Positions 1 through 11,459 of a stretch of 64,000 bases of DNA are shown piece after piece. The stretch's first letter is position 1. Each line of letters starts with the position of its first letter. A program made the position numbers and the translations under genes. The stretch is taken from the NCBI RefSeq assembly GCF_030272615.1, contig NC_081408.1, positions 622,912,476 to 622,976,475 on the forward strand, read 5' to 3'. The DNA is from Cryptomeria japonica (taxonomy: Eukaryota; Streptophyta; Pinopsida; Cupressales; Cupressaceae). The notes under the pieces were generated by a model. The model was given only the letters and a program-made list of their open reading frames with translations. It searched no databases and was not told the origin of the DNA.

Positions 1-1303
1 TGAAAGGGATAGGCAAATTTTACTAAGTTTCCAAAAGGGATAGGAGTATAGATACTTTCATCCATCCTTGAATGAAAACAAAACATAATATTGTGTTCTT
101 TAGGAGCTAATTTTTTTTAAATAGGATTTGTTGTCTATAATTCGTTGGAACTGAATCTCCCATTATTTGTTCACGAAAATTCTTCCTTTTAGGTCTTTAG
201 TCCTCCCAATGAATATAATAATGAAGGAATCTTCCATTTAGTCTAGAGAGAATCTCTTTAAGTTGATTAAAATTTCACTTTGAAGTCAAGGGGGAACTTC
301 CATCTAAGTGTCATTCCAAAATCAATTATATTTCCATCTCATATCCTCCCTTTCTCTCCTTTTCTAAAAATGTTTCTAGACTTAAGTATGTTGCCAAGGA
401 GACTAATTTTTTCTTATAATAGGATAACATTGGAATGAACAAAAAAGAACCTGGAAGGGGGATGGGATCATATAATAAATTCTAAGGAAGAAACCATCAA
501 GATAAATTTTCAAGAATAAATCTATTTCATAAAGTTCATCAATCTAGATTTTTTATAAAAAAAAATTTTCCTTGCATACATTATATAGAAACATATATGG
601 TTATGATAAAATTCCATTTTAAAACAATTTTTGTCAACACATAAGTCTTTGGACATGATTAAATGAATCTCCCACTATAAAATTTAGACATGAATCAAGT
701 ACAAGAACTCAATCACGCCTATTTTCCTCCTACCCACCATTACAATGAGGTATTAAACCTCATATGGGTGTTGTTGAGGTGTGTAGCCATTCAAAGGTTT
801 TCAACCCATTTGATTGGTGAAAGGCTTCTACCATATAAGAACTTTTGTAGCTAATTTCTAGAACTAATATAAGGAAACCATGTAATCAAATACATAGCTA
901 ATCTAGGAAAACTATGGCATCCACCACTCTGCTAACCAAGAACTTAAAATCACTATTGATCAATTGACACATGCACAAACATGCATATAAATAGACTCAC
1001 ACAAGTCTTTGAACATTTGAGTCATAATTATTCAACATAGGGGCTATAGAAACTTCAATGAGACCTAGCAAATGCGAAGGAGAAAATACCATGACCACAA
1101 ATGTAGCACCTTGCTATACCAAAGAAAATTTATTTAACTTTAAACTAAGATAGGAATCATCCTACGAGTGCCTTGATAATCAAGGTAATCAAGGTAACAC
1201 CTCATTTGTGGAAAGACACGCTATTGAACTTGTAATTGAGATAGAAGATAATCCATTTATACTAGGATGACCATCATTTAGACATTTGATTCACCAAAAT
1301 AAT
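1..1303. other. AT-rich non-coding DNA
   Basis: I see no coding region, RNA gene or clear repeat here. Stops are dense in all frames. It is the left flank of the solo LTR that begins at 1304. Confidence 0.6.
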
Positions 1304-2105
1304 TGTTAGGATTAATAATAGTATCAAAGATACTGAGAGGGGGGGGTGAATCAGTATCTAACCGGTTTACATAATATTTGACCTTATTAAGTATTTTACA
1401 TTCCAAAACAGTGTACCAATAAATAAGAATTAATGCAGTAAATAGGAACAATAAAGACAGCATAGAAAGCACACCATAACACAAGATTTTAAACGAGGAA
1501 ACCCGGTGTGGGAAAAACCTCGGTGGGATTTGTGACCCACAATATTCACTCACTAGCCAGTGAATGGATATTACTTACAATGTGGTGCCTGCACATGCAG
1601 GAAGGCCGACCGCCTAGAGCTCACTACTCAATTTACAAAATGGAAGTCTCACTGACTTACAAAATGGATTATGAGAATCCAAAATAATGTACTGCTACAA
1701 TTCAGCATATTCTATGATAGGTTCAATACCGGTTTAAGTTCATACTATAACCATAAACCTTATACAAAATCTGCATTAATATTCGCTCATCACTTCTACC
1801 ATATCCATCATATGTCCATATCAAAATGATTTACAAGATCTCATACATATATGAGTTTACTACAATATGTCATGTCGGCTTTACATAAGATATTTACAAT
1901 TAAATACAATAAACAAAAGTTTGTTCCTATCGGCTGGGGTGTCGATATACATTGTTGTTGCTGCCAGTGAAGTGTTTGCCGGTGCCGGTGCCTGCTAGTG
2001 GTTTACCAGATGAGTGCCACAAGGTTACTTGAAGGTATCCACAAGGTTGCAAGGTTGCCATCAATGACAGCACCTTAATTCTCATTAGAGTGTACAATGC
2101 CAACA
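1304..2105 (-). mobile_element. Solo LTR (minus orientation), probably Copia
   Basis: Read on the minus strand, this block starts TGTTGGCATTG and ends CCTAACA, the usual TG...CA of an LTR. Its 3' terminus carries the pyrimidine-rich stretch followed by CCTAACA that also ends the LTR of the nested element at 52809-54011, where an initiator-Met primer site follows. The flanks are ATAAT (1299-1303) and ATAAG (2106-2110), a 4 of 5 match to a target duplication. No internal retrotransposon sequence or second LTR lies nearby, so a solo LTR left by LTR-LTR recombination is the simplest reading. The internal stretch with AACCCGGTGTGGGAAAAACC resembles plant Copia LTRs. The lineage is inference. Confidence 0.7.
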
Positions 2106-2690
2106 ATAAGCACTATGTTACTTTATTCATGAATGACCATAGAGCTATTCTTTTTATAAAATGTCATCCATGCAAATCCATTGAGTCTTGAAGGATGATG
2201 AACTATTTATTCCATAGAATATTACTTGTCATTGGATCACATGCACATTGTGCTACAATAGATCAAACTCATATACAAGAATCCCAACTTATCCATATGA
2301 AATACTACTTTATTCTCTATAATATTTTGAATATAAGATAAAATAGATTCTAATATAAAAAAAAAATCAATAAAGACTCATTTTCCATATATATCTATTA
2401 AAATATCCTAAATATCACACATGTTGCCTTAAGAAAGGTAAAATTATGAAACTATCTATTTAAGATTTATATTTCATATAACACATTATCATTTGTTGTA
2501 TTATTAGAGCAAGGATAATAGACAGAAACTGATTTAAATCACAAAACAATTTCATTATTGCATATTGTATATAATATACTACCCATCTAAAACAAAATAA
2601 TTAAAATTGATGTCATTCATTCTTCTTGAGATCCATTTCATAGCTTGATAGATCGATTTTATAGCTTGAGAAGCAACCTAGCTCTGACAA
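2106..2690. other. Non-coding AT-rich spacer
   Basis: Nothing recognisable. It separates the solo LTR from the PPR pseudogene. Confidence 0.5.
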
Positions 2691-3440
2691 GGTTCTAAAG
2701 CCTTTTCAACAAACCCTTTTGTTAATACCCTAAGATCAAATAGTTCCAGTAGAAATGTGCGCTTTGAGGCATTTTGTCAAACAGTTTAGGTGCCTTGTCT
2801 ATGCTTCCGCATTTTGTATAAATTCTATACTCAGGACAACTCTATTATTGTTTGTTGGCTCTATCAAACAAAGCTCATTGCTTGTCTATGCTTACACATT
2901 TTGCATACATGTTTGCCAATGCAGTTGCAGCTGCAACATCTGCTAAACTCATTCATTGTGAGATGGATGTACATACCCTATTCCAAAGCTCCTATTTTCG
3001 TTAAGCAAAGAGGATGCTGGCAGAGATACAACTGCCAATCGCATCTGGTTGAAAGTCCCCAAATCCTTTTCAACAAAAGCATTTTGTGCATATCTTGCTT
3101 TTACAGGATTTGATGAGACCACATTTCTTTGACGTATTTGATCAAAAATTTTCTGAGGTATCTGATCAAGAAGTTCGTGCACCTTGTCCATGTTATTCAC
3201 ATTTTTGCATTCATGCTTATCAGGGCATTTCCAACTGTAATGTCTGACAATAATTGCCCTCCATTACGCTTTGATGGATGTCGATACGCTATTCCAAAGC
3301 TCCCATGTTGGCACAGTCTGGAAGTGTGGGCACAAATGCAAGCTACCTGCATGGGAAACCTCCATATAGGGATCTCAGGGGCGGGAGAAACAGTTTCAAA
3401 AAATTATACCTTGGGCGGGAGTTGTGAATGGGAGTAATAG
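2690..3440 (-). pseudogene. Pentatricopeptide-repeat (PPR) protein fragment
   Basis: Minus-strand translation across several frames gives a series of degenerate PPR units. In gene order I can read VGNALISMNAKM near 3250, then LLDQIPQKIFDQIRQRNVVS near 3150, then RYAQNAFVEKDLGTFNQMRL near 3060, then ALANMYAKCVSIDK near 2920, then YTKCGSIDKAPKLFDKMPQ near 2800. These match the repeating plan of plant PLS-type PPR proteins (NALIDMYAKCG, LFDQMPERNVVSWN, YAQNG, ALELFNQM), which bind organelle RNA. The frame changes several times and stops interrupt it, and only four or five repeats remain where a real protein would have ten or more. No organelle transit peptide or DYW domain is visible. It is a dead gene fragment. 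Confidence 0.75.
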
Positions 3441-3744
3441 TGGACGGAAAAGGGAACAATAATTGTTAATGCAAACGCATAAATGGAAACAGAAGGCTGT
3501 TGTGGGCCCGACCACCGAAGTCAGCGCTTCGAGTGTGCTGGTTAAGCCCGACCGAATTAGAATCCTAATTTATTTGGAGAAAATTAGTTTATTCCTCTAA
3601 CCTTCGAAACAAGGGTTTCTTTGTTGAAAGAGGTGGGTCACTGCCCCTATCTACGAAGCAAAATGGCTTTCTTGTTGAAATAGTTGTGTCGCTGCTTCGA
3701 TCTGCAAAACAAGAAGATTGAATCCCCTCGTGGTAGACTCCAAT
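3441..3744. other. Upstream flank of the PPR pseudogene
   Basis: No coding sequence recognised. It lies 5' of the minus-strand PPR fragment and ends at the Copia target duplication ATTTC (3745-3749). Confidence 0.4.
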
Positions 3745-3749
3745 ATTTC

Positions 3750-4133
3750 TAAAGATAAGCTCGAATGATACAACATATCATAGAGATTAAGAAGGCGATT
3801 TGTTTTTTTTTGGCTTTTAGTTTTATTAAATAAAACAGTTTTTTAAACAACAGCTCCCATATCCAAACTCCAAACTGCTACGTATAGATAAAACAGATTT
3901 CTTGTTTTTTAGTTTTAAAACAGTTTTACCACTGCTTTTAGTTTTTAGTTTTGTTTTAATGCTTTTTCTAATTGGTTGATGATCAGCTCTCTCTCTATAT
4001 ATGAGAGGCTATGCAATTGTATTTTTTTCCAAGTTTTTGGTGATATGTAATATAGTTTTATTTCTGGTTATTTTAGTTATTCAACAAAATTAGTTATCTT
4101 TTTCTTATTTGTATTTGAATTATATTTCTTTCA
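3750..4133 (+). repeat. 5' LTR of the Copia element
   Basis: This 384-bp LTR matches 8258-8646 closely. Here it begins TAAAGATAAG where the 3' copy begins TGAAGATAAG, so the terminal G is mutated. It ends TTTCTTTCA. Compared with the 3' copy it has a duplicated stretch (CTCCAAACTC) near 3860 and lacks a short segment near 4085. Confidence 0.93.
3995..4004 (+). promoter_or_regulatory. TATA box of the Copia LTR
   Basis: CTATATATGAG lies about 130 bp before the LTR end, after a CT run, and is kept in the 3' LTR at 8498-8508. Position and sequence fit the LTR promoter that starts the genomic RNA. Transcription itself is inference. Confidence 0.6.
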
Positions 4134-4135
4134 TT

Positions 4136-4147
4136 TGGTATTAGAGC
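4136..4147 (+). other. Copia primer-binding site
   Basis: TGGTATTAGAGC follows the 5' LTR by two bases. The standard plant Copia site is TGGTATCAGAGC, complementary to the 3' end of initiator Met-tRNA. One C-to-T change separates them. Confidence 0.85.
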
Positions 4148-4203
4148 AGGTTGCAAGAGTTCTAATTGTGCAGGTTGCAGGTTAGAACAACAGTTATTTT
4201 CAG

Positions 4204-5232
4204 ATGGCTAATGGAAAATATTTAGCATTTCAGCTTCCATTGTTTACTAGAGAAAACTATGATTATTGGAGTATCAAGATGAAGACCCTAATTTTATCCC
4301 AAGATCTCTGGGAATTTGTGGAAGGTGGATACACAGAACCTGTTGATCAGAATACATTCAATATATGGACACCACAATAGAAAAATCAATTGAAAGAAGA
4401 TAGAAAGAAGGATAACAAAGCTCTTTTCACCATTCAATCTACCTTGGATGTCTCAATTTTTCCTCGAATTGTCAGTCTGACAAAATCAAAGGATGCATGG
4501 GAGGCTCTACAAACTGCATACCAAGGTACAGATAAAATCAAATTGGTAAGACTTCAAACTTTCCGAAGAGAATTTGAAAATTTGAGGATGAAAGAATCTG
4601 AGTCCATTCATGAATTTATTACTAGGACTCAAGGTATAGCGAATCAACTTAGGACTCAAGGAGAAACTATATCAAATCAAAATATTGTAGAAATTTTTTT
4701 GAGGTCTCTTCCTCCTAAATTTGATCCAGTAGTAATTGCTATTGAAGAAAGTAGAGATCTAACTACTTTCAAAGTTGCAAAATTAATTGGTTCTTTGCAG
4801 TCTCATGAAGAGTGCATGCAGCGTTCTATGGAAAGTTTTGTTTAAGCTTTCCAGTATTCTATGAATATTGAGGAAAAATCCAAATCTCCTCCCTCTCATA
4901 TTGCTAAATTTCAAGGTGAATCTTCTGGAAATAACAGAGGAAGAGGTAGAGGAAGAGGAAGAGGAAATAATAGAGGAAGAGGACGAAGTTCTATGGATGG
5001 AAGGAGTATTCAATGCAGATATTGTGAAAGATATGGGCACTATGAATCTGAGTGCAAGAAGAAGAAATCTGACTTGAATAAGTCAAGAGCTAGTTATGCA
5101 GAAGAATCTTTTGATGCAAATAATTCTACATTCTTTGCATGCAATTTGGCAAAAGAACCCCAAGAGGATGTTTGGTTCTTGGACAACGGTTGTTCAAATC
5201 ACATGAAAGGTAAATCTGATTTCTTTGTAAAT
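4204..5232 (+). pseudogene. gag: Copia gag
   Basis: The frame starts at ATG 4204 (MANGKYLAFQLPLF), 57 bp after the primer site. Residues 10-60 carry the usual Copia gag start (ENYDYWSIKMKTLI). The gag core follows, including LQTFRREFENLRM and LRSLPPKFDPVVIAIEES. An Arg/Gly-rich patch comes next and then a CCHC zinc knuckle, CRYCERYGHYESEC, near 5014-5055, which packages RNA. Stops at 4378 (TAG), 4843 (TAA) and 5233 (TAG) interrupt an otherwise continuous frame. The first two are compatible with CAG or CAA changing by C to T. The capsid-like structure would form the cytoplasmic particle. Confidence 0.9.
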
Positions 5233-6625
5233 TAGATGATTCAATGAGAAGTAAAGTTAAATTTGGAGATGATAAGGAGGTTGATGTAATATGAAAAGGT
5301 ACCCTTGCAGTCAAGACTAAGCAAGGAGACACTACAAATATCCATAATACTTTCTTTGTGCTAGAATTACAACATAGTCTTTTGAGTATATTACAACTTC
5401 TAGAAAAGAACTATAAAGTTGTATTTGAAGATAGCTGCTGCAAAAATTTTGATAAATCTAATATCATCATCTTGTAGCAAATACTTATATGATAGAGAAT
5501 AGATTGTTTCCTCTCAAATTGGTTTCTAGTAAGTTGCATGCACTAAAATCAACCATAGATGATTCATGGTTATGGCATCAATGATATGGTCACCTAAATT
5601 ATCAAGGGCTAACATTGTTGAATAAGAAGAATATGGTGAGAGGTCTTCCTCCAATCAAGGCAAAAGAAGAAGTTTGTTCAGGGTGTGCCCTTAGCAAGCA
5701 TCATCGAGACAGTTTTCCGGTGGGAAAATCTTGGAGAGCCAAATCTCCTCTACAACTTGTGCATGCTGACATTTGTGGTGATATGCAAGAGTCATCATTG
5801 GGTAAGAACCTTTATTTTTTGACATTCATTGATGATTACTCTCGTCACACTTGGGTTTATTTTTTGAAGCAAATATCTAAAGCCTTTGCATGCTTTAAGA
5901 ATTTTAAAGTACTAGCTAAAAAAAAAGTGGGTATCCTGTCAAGATACTCAGAACAGATAGAGGGGGGGGGGGGGTTTACTTCTAATGAGTTTTCTGATTT
6001 TTGTGCTAAGAATGGCATCCAAACACAACTCACTGCCGCATATACACCTCAGCAAAATAGTATTGCTAAAAGAAAGAGCCGTACCATTATGGAAATGGCA
6101 CGAAGCATGTTGCAGACAAAAAATCTTCAAAATAGTTTTTGGGGAGAAGCAGTTGCCACTACAGTGTATATTCTCAACCATAGTCCCACAAAAGGAGTTC
6201 AAAATTTGACTCCAAAGGAAGCCTAGAGTGGTCACAAGCCTTCAGTGGCTCATCTTCGCATCTTTGGATGTTTGGCATATGTGCATAATCCAGTTCAAAA
6301 GTGGAAGAAGTTGGATGCCAAATCCCAACTTAGTATCTTTGTGGGCTACTCTACTACAACTAAAGGCTACAGATTTTATAATCCCAAGACAAAGCAATGG
6401 ATAGTTAGTTGGGATGTGATTTTTGATGAAGGGGGAGTATGGAAGTGGAAAGATGATGTGGAGAAAAATCCTTCAATAATCTTAAACATGGAAGATAACA
6501 GTGTTCCTCCTCCTCTCCCCACAAGCTCAAGTGGAAGTTCTAGCTCTAGTTCCAGTCCTCCAAGCTCACCTAGTTCTTCAAGTAGCACAAACTCAGGTGA
6601 AGATTCACCTCCAGCATTCGTTCCA
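5164..6625 (+). pseudogene. Copia protease and integrase region
   Basis: The protease starts at about 5170 with VWFLDNGCSNHM. The usual catalytic triplet is DSG; here it is DNG. At least two frameshifts lie between about 5230 and 5520. The integrase zinc-binding part is at 5570-5705, with HxxxxH then CSGC. The catalytic core follows, with HADICG and LTFIDDYSRHTW at 5760-5850. The third acidic position, usually GVAERKNRT, reads SIAKRKSRT near 6060-6080, so the catalytic Glu is replaced by Lys. A run of 12 or more G at about 5960 lies in the core. A Ser-rich linker (6500-6600) leads toward RT. There are stops at 6224 and 6626. The enzyme would be inactive. Confidence 0.88.
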
Positions 6626-8257
6626 TGAAAGGTACGAATTTTAGTTGATGTTTATCAGAGGAGTACCAATATAAATCTAGTTGCTAATTTTTATGTGTTT
6701 AGTACAATTAAAGTTGAACCCTTTGTGTATGAAGAAGCAGTGAAAGAACCTGTATGGGTTAATGCTATGAATGCTGAAATGAATTCCATTCATAAGAATA
6801 ATACTTAGGAATTAGTTCCACTTCCCAAAGGTAAGAAGGTGATTGGTATGAAATGGATTTACAAAGTAAAATATCATGCTGATGGTTCAGTAGAACGCCA
6901 CAAGGAAAGACTAGTGGCTAAAGGGTTTGCACAAACTCCTGGAGTGGATTATGCAGACACTTTTTCTCTTCTGGCTCGACTGGACACAATCAAAATTATA
7001 TTGGCTATTGCACCACAACACAAGTGGCCAATATTTCAAATGGATGTGAAATCAACATTCCTGAATGGTTACATAAATGAGGAAGTTTTTGTAGAACAAC
7101 CTATGGGTTATGAAGTTCCAGAAAAAGAACACTTAGTCTACAAGTTGAAGAAAGCCCTTTATGGGTTGAAGCAAACTCCTCGTGTCTGGTATTATAGAAT
7201 TGACAGTTATTTCATGAAGAAAGGATTCAATAGAAGCCACTCAAAGCTTACCTTGTATCTCCAACATATTGGTAATAATATTCTTATAGTTTGCCTCTAT
7301 GTTGATGATTTGATATATACAGGTAATAGCAAAGCTCTCATGGAGAAGTTTCAAGCAAATATGAAACAAGAGTTTGAAATGTCAGATCTAGGACTTATGC
7401 ACTATTTTCTTGGTGTGGAAGTATAACAAACATCAGAAGGTATATTTATTTTTCAATCCAAATATATAGCTGATTTATTGAAGAAGCTTAACATGGTGGC
7501 ATGCAAAGCATTTGCAACCCCCGTAGCCCTTGGTGGAAAACTAACCAAGGAAGATGTTAGTCCGAAGGTTGGTGCAACTTAGTATAGGAGTTTGGTTGGT
7601 AGCCTCATGTACCTCACAACTAGTAGGCCTGATATTATGTATGTTGTGAGCCTCGTCTCTTGATTCATGCAAGATCCACATGAGTCAAATTGGCGAGCTG
7701 CTAAAAGAATTTTGAGGTATGTGAGTGGTACATAGAATTTTGGCATCCAATATTCTCCCACTGACAAGTTTGAACTAGTTGGTTACACAGATTCAAATTG
7801 GGCCAGTTCAGTGGATGATAGGAAATCTACATCTAGTTATGTTTTTTCTTTTGGCTCTGGAGTTGTATCCTGGAGTAGTAAGAAACAGGCAATAGTAGCT
7901 CTTTCTTCAGCAAAAGCGGAATACATGGCAGCTTCATCGGCAAGTTCTCAAGCAGTATGGATAAGAAGGATACTATCAGATCTATATTTTGTTCGTGAGC
8001 ATCCAACCACCATCTATTTTGATAACAGTAGCACTATTGCCATGACAAAGAATCTAGTGTTTCATGCTAGAACGAAGCACATAGAGATCCGTCATCATTA
8101 CATTCGTGACTTGGTTCAAGATGGACAAGTGGAGTTGTAGTTTTGTCCTTCATTTGAACAAGTTGCTGATATTTTTACTGAAGCTCTTCCAACCGCAAGT
8201 TTTATTGCCTTCAAAAATCAGTTGGGACTCAACTCCATTGATCATTCAGGGGGAGAT
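6626..8257 (+). pseudogene. Copia reverse transcriptase and RNase H
   Basis: The RT region is in the same frame as the integrase. It has KWIYKVKYHADGSVERHKER near 6850, QMDVKSTFLNG near 7038, KALYGLKQTPRVWY near 7150 and the active site CLYVDDLIYTG near 7300, with both catalytic Asp retained. RNase H follows, with GYTDSNWASS near 7785, AEYMAASSAS near 7918 and KHIEIRHHYIRD near 8077. It ends with the common Copia tail about 20 bases before the polypurine tract. Premature stops occur at about 6806, 7424, 7580, 7661, 7736 and 8138. The RT catalytic residues are intact but the frame is not. Confidence 0.92.
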
Positions 8258-8646
8258 TGAAGATAAGCTCGAATGATACAACATATCGTAGAGATTAGGA
8301 AGGCGATTTGTTTTTTTTTTTTTCTTTTAGTTTTATTAAATAAAACAGTTTTTTAAACAGCAGCTCCCATATCCAAACTGCTACGTATAGATAAAACGGA
8401 TTTCTTGTTTTTAGTTTTAAAACAGTTTTACCACTGTTTTTAGTTTTTAGTTTTGTTTTAATGCTTTTTCTAATCAGTTGATGATCAGCTCTCTCTCTAT
8501 ATATGAGAGGCTATGCAATTGTATTTTTTTCCAAGTTTTTGGTGATATACAATATAGTTTTATTTCTGGTTATTCTGATTATTCATTCAGCAATGAATAG
8601 AATTAGTTATCTTTCTGTTATTTGTATTTGAATTATATTTCTTTCA
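8258..8646 (+). repeat. 3' LTR of the Copia element, with polypurine tract
   Basis: The LTR begins TGAAGATAAG and ends CTTTCA. The polypurine tract AGGGGGAGAT (8248-8257) sits directly before it and would prime plus-strand synthesis. ATTTC follows at 8647-8651 as the target duplication. Confidence 0.93.
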
Positions 8647-8651
8647 ATTTC

Positions 8652-8970
8652 TGGGTTTAAGAAAAAAAAAACAAAAACATGTTACCTAATGTAATTAGGC
8701 GCTTCTATATGAACTTTGAGGAGTAATGCTTAAGATTGCATAGAAAAATGGGCGTAAAGGTTTAAGGTATATTGTTTTACAATTTCATGCAAATAGAGAG
8801 AAGAAAAAATTTCAATCCATCAAATTATATGATAGGCTATAGTGAAACGACTATAAGTATTCAAAATCGAAGTGAGTACACTGCATTTACTTACGGCATT
8901 CACGGGCTAAGGTTGCCCTAAATTCTGCCATGGCTTTCCTAGAAGCTCGACTAGATTCTGGGGTAGTATG
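8652..8970. other. Flank between the Copia element and the NBS-LRR pseudogene
   Basis: Mostly non-coding. The minus-strand stretch at 8885-8970 could be read as a short coding continuation (AEFRATLARECRK) in another frame beyond the NBS-LRR stop, ending near a possible splice donor. I cannot confirm it. Confidence 0.35.
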
Positions 8971-8973
8971 CTG

Positions 8974-10102
8974 CTACATGTCATCTTGATTCTCCATTTG
9001 AAATGGTTTCTGTACTAGAAGCCTCCTCCAGCTCTCCACCTCAGGAGGTAATCCTAAAAGGTATAGTGTTGGCTGGATCAAAATTGCATAAGGAATTGAC
9101 TTCCATGCTCTCTGACACCTCAGCATATCCAACCTTTTCAGATTTGACAAGTCGTTAATGGTTTCTGGAAGGCTCTGTAATTTTTTGCACCAGCTCAGAC
9201 TTAATTGCTTCAACTGTGAGAGCTTGCCAATGCTGTTAGGAAGTTTAAGTAAGATTTTACAACAAGTTAAGTTCAAGTACTGCAGCTGTGACAAGTTTCC
9301 AGTTCTCTCAGGAAGGTATCTTAATTTCTCACAATAACTCAAATTCAAGTAGAGCAGTTGTGAGAGGTTGCAAATGGTGTTAGGAAGACAATCCAACCTC
9401 TGACATCCAGACAATTTCAAGGACTGCAAAAGTGACAAATGACTAGTAATGGTGTCAGGGAGGTTTTGTAAGGGTCTGCAGTTAGTCAAGTCCGTGATCC
9501 TCAATTGCGATATGCTGCCTACAATAAAGGTTGATTTCTCTTCCGTTCCAAAAATTAAGTCGAACAACTTTGAGCTGTGCATTGTGATTGGAAAGGAACA
9601 AGAGTCCACCTTTAGCCATATCAAACTCGAAGGATGAATGTGTATGGTATCTTCTATGTGCACTTGCATCCAATTGTGGGCGATCATCCACGTCATCCAA
9701 AATGAGGAGGGCACGCAGTCCACCCAATCGACCTCTCAACGAGGATATGCCCTTCTCAACACTCTCCACTTCCTCACTATAGTTCACCAAATTTTTCAGA
9801 AATTTTCCTCTCCAATTTTGTAAGGTTAGTACCGCGCACATTTAATACAAATGTAGCATCATCAAAACAACCATAAACTTCATTGCACACGGCCTTTGCA
9901 ACTGTGGACTTGCCAATACCGCCTATATCCCATATTCCTACTTTAACCACTCTTCCGGCTGAATTGAGATGCAAGTTTGGAAGGAGGGCATTTCTGAGGG
10001 CTTCCAATCCCACTGGATATTTGGCAACTTCGAAGGGCACGCTGTCTAGTGTCTTTATTATGCCATTGACCACCTTCTTCACTAGCTGAGCTTCGAAGCT
10101 GC
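8974..10102 (-). pseudogene. NBS-LRR disease-resistance gene remnant (TNL-type)
   Basis: The minus-strand reading starts at about 10102, just after a plausible acceptor (TATGCAG), as expected for the second exon of a TIR-NBS-LRR gene. It has PVGLEALRNALL, a P-loop (GIWDIGGIGKST) near 9935, and then a frameshift near 9800. The kinase-2 motif ALLILDDVDD follows near 9695. After that the protein jumps directly to leucine-rich repeats at 9640-9000 (NLPDTITSHLSLLQSLKLSG, LPNTICNLSQLLYLNLSYC, LPNSIGKLSQLKQLSLSWC, LPETINDLSNLKRLDML). RNBS-B, GLPL and MHD motifs are missing, so most of the NBS is deleted. No TIR exon is visible upstream to 11 kb. The family senses pathogen effectors in the cell; this copy cannot. 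Confidence 0.88.
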
Positions 10103-10779
10103 ATACGGCGAAGTTATGACATAAAACAAAGAAAGAAATGAACGTATTAACTTTCTATGTTGGACAAGTGACAAAGCATATATGGTACTCGTAGGATATA
10201 TTCATTCAAGAAGTGTAATATAGTCCCTGACATCTGTCATTGTATTATTTAGCATTTCTAAATTGATAATATTAATATAGATTGTTTAAATTAATAAAGA
10301 GAATTTAAAAAATGTATATTTAGTTATGGGTGTTTGGAGTGCATTTGGGAAGTAAAACTAGTGGGCTAGGAACTTTAAATATTTTGATTTGACTATAAAA
10401 ATCATATAATAGTATGTTATTTATTTATTTTGCATGTTAATTGTGTATTTGTTACAACTGTATTTTTTAAATCTTTCAAAATGATGCATTCAAATAGGCA
10501 ATAGTATGTCTAAAGAGAAGATAGGTGATAAGAATACTAAGAGAACATGTAGTTCAATGTTTCATGAAAAATCTAAAGTAAAACACTATAATTATAGTAA
10601 GAGATCACATTCAATTGGTAAGCCGCATATAAACTAGTATTCAAGAGAAAAAGAGAGAATTTTATCTCATCTAATAATATCCCAAGCTTTTAAAATTCAA
10701 AAGCCAAAAATTGAATTAGCAAATTTAGATACAATTTAAATTTACCAATCAATGTATATTAAAATATTATATTTCTTAT
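10103..10779. other. AT-rich non-coding DNA upstream of the NBS-LRR remnant
   Basis: Where a TIR exon would be expected I find none. No other feature was recognised. Confidence 0.5.
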
Positions 10780-11225
10780 TATTTTACCTATAAAATATAT
10801 ATTATATAGTCATATATAATATATTATTATACAATATAATATATATATTTTTTTAGAACCCAATGTTTTAACCAGTTAAGCTCTGTAAAATTATTCTTTT
10901 ATTTGAATACAATGGGCCTCCTCTAAGTAGTAGAGAAAGTCTCTAAAAATTGGCATATGCTGCTTTGAGTGGCCAAGACACGGTATTCTTTAGTAAAAGG
11001 TGAAAGTAATATAATATAATATTAAATATTATATAATACGTATTATATAATATATATTATGTATTATGTTATTATATTTTATTATATATTATATAATACA
11101 TAATATGTAATATTATATTATATTATATTATAAATAATATATTATATAATACATAATATGTAATATTATATTATATTATATTATAAATAATATATTATAT
11201 AATATATTGTTATTTTAAAATAATT
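10780..11225. repeat. AT dinucleotide-rich tract, R-unit copy 0
   Basis: A degenerate run of TATAATATAATATTATAT-like sequence. The same kind of tract precedes the R gene in the other two copies (27240-27590 and 30320-30645). It ends at AATTTAACTATAAAAATCGG, which is also the boundary at 30635. Confidence 0.8.
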
Positions 11226-11459
11226 TAACTATAAAAATCGGATATCTGATTTCTCTAAGACAATAAAAGAGGACTGTGACACCCCATGGGTTATTTTTTA
11301 CCCACGGGCTAAGCGAATTCAGGCAAATCTGATATCCGATTTTGTGACCCAAATTTGCAAAAAATCCAATAAAAGGTAGGATTTTTATTGTTTTTCATCA
11401 TTTTCATTCAAATTTTAGCATTTTTTTTAATGCTTATTTGATTTTTCATCATTTAAAAG

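Larger units (their letters stand above)
3750..8646 (+). mobile_element. Complete but inactive Copia LTR retrotransposon
   Basis: The element has two LTRs (3750-4133 and 8258-8646), a primer-binding site, a polypurine tract and the Copia order gag, protease, integrase, reverse transcriptase, RNase H. ATTTC flanks it on both sides (3745-3749 and 8647-8651), so both ends and the insertion are certain. Length is 4897 bp, normal for Copia. The coding region is broken by at least two frameshifts between about 5230 and 5520 and by many stops. Several stops fall where related elements have Q, R or W (for example TAG where a Trp is usual at 6806). It cannot move on its own. It sits beside the PPR pseudogene and the NBS-LRR pseudogene in gene-poor DNA. 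Confidence 0.95.

Noticed and set aside
10780-11225. Replication origin or matrix attachment region
   Set aside because: AT-rich alone is no evidence; the tract is simple sequence shared by the duplicated unit.
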